Part shown: positions 12,543-16,470 of the stretch, in pieces
How positions within the stretch are numbered: position 1 is the stretch's first letter
How the letters are laid out: each line of letters starts with the position of its first letter
From: Croceibacterium_A sp966112795
Lineage (GTDB): Bacteria > Pseudomonadota > Alphaproteobacteria > Sphingomonadales > Sphingomonadaceae
NCBI GenBank assembly: GCA_966112795.1
Contig: CBHWED010000051.1
Location: forward strand, 1-16,470
Direction of reading: 5' to 3'
DNA: 16,470 nt
Position numbers and translations under genes: made by a program
Notes under the pieces: model-generated
Seen by the model: the letters and a program-made list of their open reading frames with translations, nothing else
Told to the model about the DNA's origin: nothing
Databases searched by the model: none

Positions 12543-13352
12543 ATGCTCACCAACAAGACGCAGCTGCTCCGGCGCACACCGCATGCATACGCGCTCGCGC
12601 GGATGGCGACCGCCGAGATCGACGAGGTCGCCACGCTGCGCAGCGAGGTCGACCGGCTCACCCGCGAGCTCGAGCAGGAGCGCGAACGCGAACGCCGCCG
12701 GATCGCGCGCGAGATGCACGATTCCACCGTGCAGGATCTTGTCGCGATCGGCCTGATGCTCCGCCGGCTGCAGGACATGATCGAGGAGACCGAGCCGCGA
12801 AAGGTGCTCGGCGAAGCGCGCGAGATCCTCGGCCGGACGCAGAAGGACCTGCGCAGCCTCAGCTACCTGATGCATCCGCCGATGCTCGACGGCCAGGGTC
12901 TCGTGGTCGCGCTCACCGCGCTGATCCGCGGCCTCGCCAGCCGCATGCGCACGCGCGTCACGCTGGTCTGCGCGACGCCCGGCTTGCGGACCTCGGCCGA
13001 AGTCGAGAACGTGCTCTACCGCGTGGTCCAGGAATCGCTGATCAATGTCCAGAAGCACGCGGCGGCGAGTTGCGCCGTGGTGCACTACGGCCGCGAGCCG
13101 GGTCGGCTCGTGCTCGAGGTCGAGGATGACGGCGTCGGCATCGACAGCGCCGAGCTGGCCATGCGTTCGGGGGTCGGCATCCAAGGTATGCGCGCGCGGC
13201 TCGCGCAAGTCGGCGGGACGCTGACGCTGGCGAGCGCGGGGCGCGGCATGCTGGTCCGCGCCGAGGTGCCGATCGTCGAAAGCGACTGGCGTTTCAAAGC
13301 CACTGACGAATTCCTCCTGCCACTCATCGAGTGGAAAGAGGGTTTACCCTGA
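12543..13352 (+). CDS. Sensorless cytosolic histidine kinase, HisKA_3 class
   Basis: A 269-residue kinase consisting almost only of the catalytic core. Residues 1-22 are polar, and 24-53 form a charged coiled coil (ATLRSEVDRLTRELEQERER). The HisKA_3 domain follows with H59 in REMHDSTVQDL, again with the D and Q (D60, Q64) of the NarX-type kinase/phosphatase motif. The ATPase domain has the N box ESLINVQKHA (N168), G1 DDGVG (195-199) and G2 GVGIQGM. There is no PAS, GAF, HAMP or membrane segment. A tail of about 25 residues follows the core. The ATG at 12543 is chosen for GGAGGGGG directly upstream; the earlier in-frame ATG at 12528 lies within that ribosome site. It is divergent from the response regulator and probably acts on it, either directly or together with the PAS-PAS kinase. 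Confidence 0.92.
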   Translation: MLTNKTQLLRRTPHAYALARMATAEIDEVATLRSEVDRLTRELEQERERERRRIAREMHDSTVQDLVAIGLMLRRLQDMIEETEPRKVLGEAREILGRTQKDLRSLSYLMHPPMLDGQGLVVALTALIRGLASRMRTRVTLVCATPGLRTSAEVENVLYRVVQESLINVQKHAAASCAVVHYGREPGRLVLEVEDDGVGIDSAELAMRSGVGIQGMRARLAQVGGTLTLASAGRGMLVRAEVPIVESDWRFKATDEFLLPLIEWKEGLP

Positions 13353-13449
13353 TATGTCCTGAGGACGGCAAGGCTAAGATCGAACGTGCTACAGGGTCGG
13401 GAGCCCATCGGTCCTCCCGGCTGCAGACCGAACGCGGGGGTACGTGCAA

Positions 13450-14280
13450 ATGCCGGGTAAAACACTGAAAATCATGAGCACGGCGTCTATTCTCGGAGCC
13501 GCGGCACTCGCTGCGCCAGCCAGCGCGCAGGCGATCCAGGACGACTTCTGGATTTCGGGCTCCGGCTTCCTCGCGAACGTCGACACCAAGGTCAGCAGCT
13601 CGACCACCGCGAACCCCAACGGCGGCACCACGATCGACCTCGAGGACGACCTCGGTCTCGACGACAGCGAGCTGCTCCCGGCGCTCTACGCGGGCGCCAA
13701 GCTCGGCGGGGGTTTCGTCGTGACCGCCGAGTACTATTCGCTGAGCCGCGACACCACGGCGACCATCTCGCGCAACATCGTCGTCGACGACGTGACCTAT
13801 CCGATCAATGCCAGCCTCACCGCCGGCTTCTCGACCGACATCTACCGGTTCACGGTCGGCTACAGCTTCATCCGCAACGCGACGACCGAGATCGGCGCCG
13901 CGATCGGTCTTCATGCGACCGACCTCCAGTTTTCGATCTCCGGGCAGGGCAGCACCGGCGGCGCGCCGGTCACGGTCACGACGCGGCGCAAGGACTTCCT
14001 CGCGCCGATGCCGACGGTCGGGCTCTACGGCACCTTCGAGGTCGCGCCGCGCGTGACGATCAACGCCCGCGCCGACTACCTCTCGCTCGGGATCGACGAT
14101 TACGACGGCAGCGTGCTGAACGCCCAGGCGGCAGTGTCGTACCGGTTCAGCAAGAACTTCGGCGTCGGCGTAGGCTATCGCTACGTCGACTACGACCTCG
14201 ACGTCGAGAAGACCAACTACGTGGCCAGCTTCGACTACAAGTTCTGGGGCCCCTCGATCTTCCTCGAAGCCGGGTTCTAG
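13450..14280 (+). CDS. Outer-membrane beta-barrel protein, unknown function
   Basis: A 276-residue exported protein. The signal peptide (MSTASILGAAALAAPASAQA, cleaved about residue 27) is followed by alternating amphipathic strands with aromatic girdles, e.g. FWISGSGFLA, ALYAGAKLGGGFVVTAEYYS, YRFTVGYSFI, VGLYGTFEV, INARADYLSLG, FGVGVGYRYVDYDLDV and YVASFDYKFWGPSIFLEAGF. The terminal phenylalanine is the usual outer-membrane sorting signal. The barrel probably has 8-10 strands (OmpW/OmpA-barrel size). The ATG at 13450 is preferred with GCGGGGG 9 bases upstream; GTG at 13444 is two codons earlier and possible. The 97-base gap after the kinase holds an inverted repeat (CGGGAG 13398-13403, CTCCCG 13414-13419). 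It follows the kinase on the same strand and could be cotranscribed. Confidence 0.88.
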   Translation: MPGKTLKIMSTASILGAAALAAPASAQAIQDDFWISGSGFLANVDTKVSSSTTANPNGGTTIDLEDDLGLDDSELLPALYAGAKLGGGFVVTAEYYSLSRDTTATISRNIVVDDVTYPINASLTAGFSTDIYRFTVGYSFIRNATTEIGAAIGLHATDLQFSISGQGSTGGAPVTVTTRRKDFLAPMPTVGLYGTFEVAPRVTINARADYLSLGIDDYDGSVLNAQAAVSYRFSKNFGVGVGYRYVDYDLDVEKTNYVASFDYKFWGPSIFLEAGF

Positions 14281-14287
14281 TCCTCTC

Positions 14288-14312
14288 GCCCTCTCCCATC
14301 GCGGGAGAGGGC
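14288..14312. repeat. Perfect 10-bp palindromic hairpin between convergent genes
   Basis: GCCCTCTCCC (14288-14297) and GGGAGAGGGC (14303-14312) are exact reverse complements around ATCGC. It lies in the 39-base gap between two converging outer-membrane protein genes. It lacks a T-tract on either side, so it is either a weak two-way terminator or a copy of the CCCTCTCCC-type palindrome often scattered between genes in sphingomonads. Confidence 0.6.
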
Positions 14313-14319
14313 TCTCTGG

Positions 14320-15498
14320 TCAGAACGCCTCGCCGACGCTGATGTACAGCGCCCCGCCGTCCTTGCCCCAGGCATAGTCGACGCGGACGTTGGTGTTGGC
14401 CGACTTGACCGGCATGAACCGCAGCCCGAGCCCGACCGAAGGCAGGAACTCGCTGTCGTCGAACACCTCGGACAGCGAATCCGCGGTGCCGCCGATCCCG
14501 CCGAAGGCGACCGCGCCGAACTTGCCGAACAGGTGTTGGCGCACTTCGACCTGTGCGGCCCACGAGGCGTCATCGCGCCACTTGCCCGAATCGTAGCCGC
14601 GCAAGTCGCTCGAGGCACCGAACATGCACATGTCGAAGAACGGCGCGCCGCCCGAGACGCGGCACAGCGAGGCGCGCCCGGCGATCACCGTGCCCGGGCG
14701 CAGCTGGCGGTACACGTTCGCCGCGGCGACCAGCTTGTCGTAGTTGAAATCGCTGCCGATCGCGTCGTCGGCGAACATCAGGCTCGCGCTGAGCAGCAGT
14801 CCGTTCTGGGTGTTGAGGCTGTTGTCGCGCAAGTCGTACGACAGGATCGGGCCGACCTGGGCGAGCTGGGCGTCGAACTCGGCGTGCGGGATCTCGGCGT
14901 CGGGGAACAGCGGCTCGTCGCGGTGGATCGAGGTCGTGACGTCGAGGTAGAGGGCCTTGCCGCCGACGAACAAGTGATCCGAGACCTCCTTCTGGACCTC
15001 GAGCATGCCGGCCCAGCCGTCCTCGTTGAGCACGATGAACAGGTCGCGCTCGGCCGCGATCGGGCCTTGGCCGTAGTACTTGAGGTTGACGTCGGCGAGG
15101 CCGGCGAAGGCGGTGATGCGGATGCTGTCGTCGGCGAGGTACATCTTCTGCAGCGCGCCGATCGCGCGGCTGCCGTTGCTCGTGGCCATCACCCCGATCG
15201 CGCTGATCCACGGCTCCTTCGAGCCGTTGGGATTGTAGAAGTAGCCGGCGCCGAGCGTCAGCCCGGTGCCGAGCGTCGGGCTCGACTGCGGGATCGGCAC
15301 GACCAGCAGGCTGTTCTTGTCCGGATCGGCTCCCTTGTCGCGCGTCGCGTCGACTTGCTCGGCGATATCGTCGATCGGCTGGCTCGGCGGATCGGCCCGG
15401 GCCGGGCTCGCCTGTGCCGCGAGCATCGCCGCAGCCGCGACCCCGAAACCGTGAGCAAGACCCGCCCTTTTCGCGACCATATCGTTCATCCCGTCCAT
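14320..15498 (-). CDS. Omp85/BamA-type outer-membrane barrel (surface antigen D15 domain) without POTRA domains
   Basis: A 392-residue outer-membrane protein. A signal peptide (hydrophobic FGVAAAAMLAAQASPARA, cleaved about residue 35) leads to a short polar segment and then directly to the barrel (about 63-392). No POTRA repeats are present, unlike BamA or TamA. Omp85 features are YDLRDNSLNTQNG (221-233) and the SSDLRGYDSGKW region (296-307), where RGY stands for the lid-loop RGF/Y motif; two nearby cysteines (C279, C291) may pair. The protein ends in phenylalanine. Starts at 15489 and 15480 are also possible (three closely spaced ATGs); 15498 is the outermost. It lies 69 bases downstream of the HlyD gene on the same strand and may share its transcript. 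Homologues of this short type are of unknown function. Confidence 0.88.
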   Translation of the reverse strand: MDGMNDMVAKRAGLAHGFGVAAAAMLAAQASPARADPPSQPIDDIAEQVDATRDKGADPDKNSLLVVPIPQSSPTLGTGLTLGAGYFYNPNGSKEPWISAIGVMATSNGSRAIGALQKMYLADDSIRITAFAGLADVNLKYYGQGPIAAERDLFIVLNEDGWAGMLEVQKEVSDHLFVGGKALYLDVTTSIHRDEPLFPDAEIPHAEFDAQLAQVGPILSYDLRDNSLNTQNGLLLSASLMFADDAIGSDFNYDKLVAAANVYRQLRPGTVIAGRASLCRVSGGAPFFDMCMFGASSDLRGYDSGKWRDDASWAAQVEVRQHLFGKFGAVAFGGIGGTADSLSEVFDDSEFLPSVGLGLRFMPVKSANTNVRVDYAWGKDGGALYISVGEAF

Positions 15499-15567
15499 TC
15501 CCCGCAGCCACGTTACCGCGCGCCGGTTCGGGGTATATCGGGTGGACTTGGTAGGTGCGGGCGCGCG

Positions 15568-16470
15568 CTAGCGCAGGTAGCTCAGCCAGGCGACCGCATG
15601 GATCCACAGCCAGCCGATCGGGTTGAGGAGCGAGCCCTCGTCGGTCAGGATCATCACGTTGGCCTGCGCGCCCGAGCGCCCCGCGGCGAGCTCGTCGCCA
15701 TCGTCGGTCGGCTTGAGCAGGATGCGCACCGGGAAGCGCTGCGGCTCGCGCAACCAGCCGCTCGGCGCCTGGACGTTGGGCAGTTGCCCGGTCGGTGCCT
15801 CGTCGCCCTGGGCGATGCCCCAGCCGATCGAGTCTACCGTCCCCTCGAACACCGTGCCCGGTTGCTCGTCGAGCACGACCATCACCGGGTCTCCCGGCTT
15901 GACGTTGCCGAGCTGGTTCTCGCGCAGCTCGGCCGAGATCCACCGCGGGCCGTCGTTGATGAAGCTCAGCAGCGGCTGCCCCTTGTTGACGAATTGCCCG
16001 TTGGCCAGCCGCAAGTTGGTGACCACGCCGTCCTCGGGCGCGACCACCGTGGTGTTGCGCAAGTCGAGCCGCGCCTGGTCGAGTGCCGCCATCGCCTGGC
16101 GCACGGCGACGTTCTGCGCCCCGGTTGCGCCGAGCCGGCGTTGCGCGCGGACCACTTCGGCCTGCCCGCGCGTGAGATCGGCCTGGCTCTTGGCCGTGTC
16201 GGCATTGGCGCGAATGCCCTGCGTTCGTGCCAGCGCGCCTTCGTCGACGAGGCCATTGACGATACCGCCGAGCTCGCGGCTCGTGGCGAGGTCGACGCGC
16301 TGCTTGTTGAGCGCGGCGCGGGCGACCTCGATCTCGACTTCGGCGACGTCGGCCGACTGGACCGCCGAGGCGAGGTTGGCCTCGGCCGAGCGCACGGCGA
16401 TCTCGAACGGCTCGCGGTCGATGCTGAACAGCACGTCGCCCTTCCTGACCGCGCGGTTGTCGGTCACCCC
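15568..16470 (-). CDS. HlyD/EmrA-type membrane fusion protein, 5'-truncated by the window edge
   Basis: The frame is open to the right edge, so the N-terminal membrane anchor is missing; about 300 residues remain. It starts in the first lipoyl half (VTDNRAVRKGDVLFSIDREP). A long alpha-helical hairpin follows (about residues 20-135, rich in Ala, Gln, Arg). The second lipoyl half comes next (TTVVAPEDGVVTNLRLANGQ), then the beta-barrel domain (WISAELRENQLGNVKPGDPV). The C-terminal NPIGWLWIHAVAWLSYLR is typical of the AaeA/YibH-like adaptors that accompany FUSC or DUF2955 permeases. Such periplasmic adaptors link an inner-membrane pump to the envelope exterior. The inner-membrane partner may lie beyond the window or be the DUF2955 protein at 8530-9549. 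The stop is TAG at 15568-15570. Confidence 0.92.
   Translation of the reverse strand, partial: GVTDNRAVRKGDVLFSIDREPFEIAVRSAEANLASAVQSADVAEVEIEVARAALNKQRVDLATSRELGGIVNGLVDEGALARTQGIRANADTAKSQADLTRGQAEVVRAQRRLGATGAQNVAVRQAMAALDQARLDLRNTTVVAPEDGVVTNLRLANGQFVNKGQPLLSFINDGPRWISAELRENQLGNVKPGDPVMVVLDEQPGTVFEGTVDSIGWGIAQGDEAPTGQLPNVQAPSGWLREPQRFPVRILLKPTDDGDELAAGRSGAQANVMILTDEGSLLNPIGWLWIHAVAWLSYLR

Noticed and set aside
14570..15943. - strand frame (about 457 codons) overlapping the Omp85-type and HlyD genes in another frame
   Set aside because: It is Arg/Gly-rich and runs through two genes with clear domains in a different frame.

Overview
The window is GC-rich chromosomal DNA from an alphaproteobacterium, most likely a member of the Sphingomonadales (Erythrobacter/Novosphingobium-like). 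This placement rests on my recognition of the AcpP, FabF, AspS and tRNA-Met sequences and on the gene content; no search was run. No mobile element, prophage or CRISPR array was seen.

Layout. Bases 1-5076 are a housekeeping block on the + strand. It holds the 3' two thirds of aspS, a secreted CsgG-like/TPR protein of unknown function, acpP, fabF, mltG and a tRNA-Met(CAT). A strong intrinsic terminator sits between acpP and fabF and could set the ratio of carrier protein to condensing enzyme. Bases 5219-6882 are a two-gene operon with an ATGA overlap: a DUF2092 periplasmic protein and a secreted Gly/Arg-rich, Asn/Arg/Asp/Gln-repeat protein. A textbook terminator at 6905-6933 closes it.

Bases 6961-16470 look like one envelope and signalling neighbourhood. 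It contains a cytosolic PAS-PAS histidine kinase, a DUF2955 (FUSC-like) permease, a small two-pore-helix-type K+ channel, an AI-2E family (PerM-like) membrane protein, a NarL-type response regulator, a second histidine kinase with no sensor domain, an outer-membrane beta-barrel, an Omp85-type barrel without POTRA domains and a 5'-truncated HlyD-type membrane fusion protein. One response regulator is flanked by two kinases of the HisKA_3 (NarX-like) class. The divergent DUF2955/channel promoter region carries a large, near-perfect inverted repeat (18-nt arms).

How the parts may work together. The first block supplies fatty-acid synthesis and murein processing. The second supplies two exported proteins that are probably made together. 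The third can be read as a stress- or redox-responsive two-component circuit controlling envelope transporters and porins. That last statement is inference from proximity, not from any demonstrated binding site.
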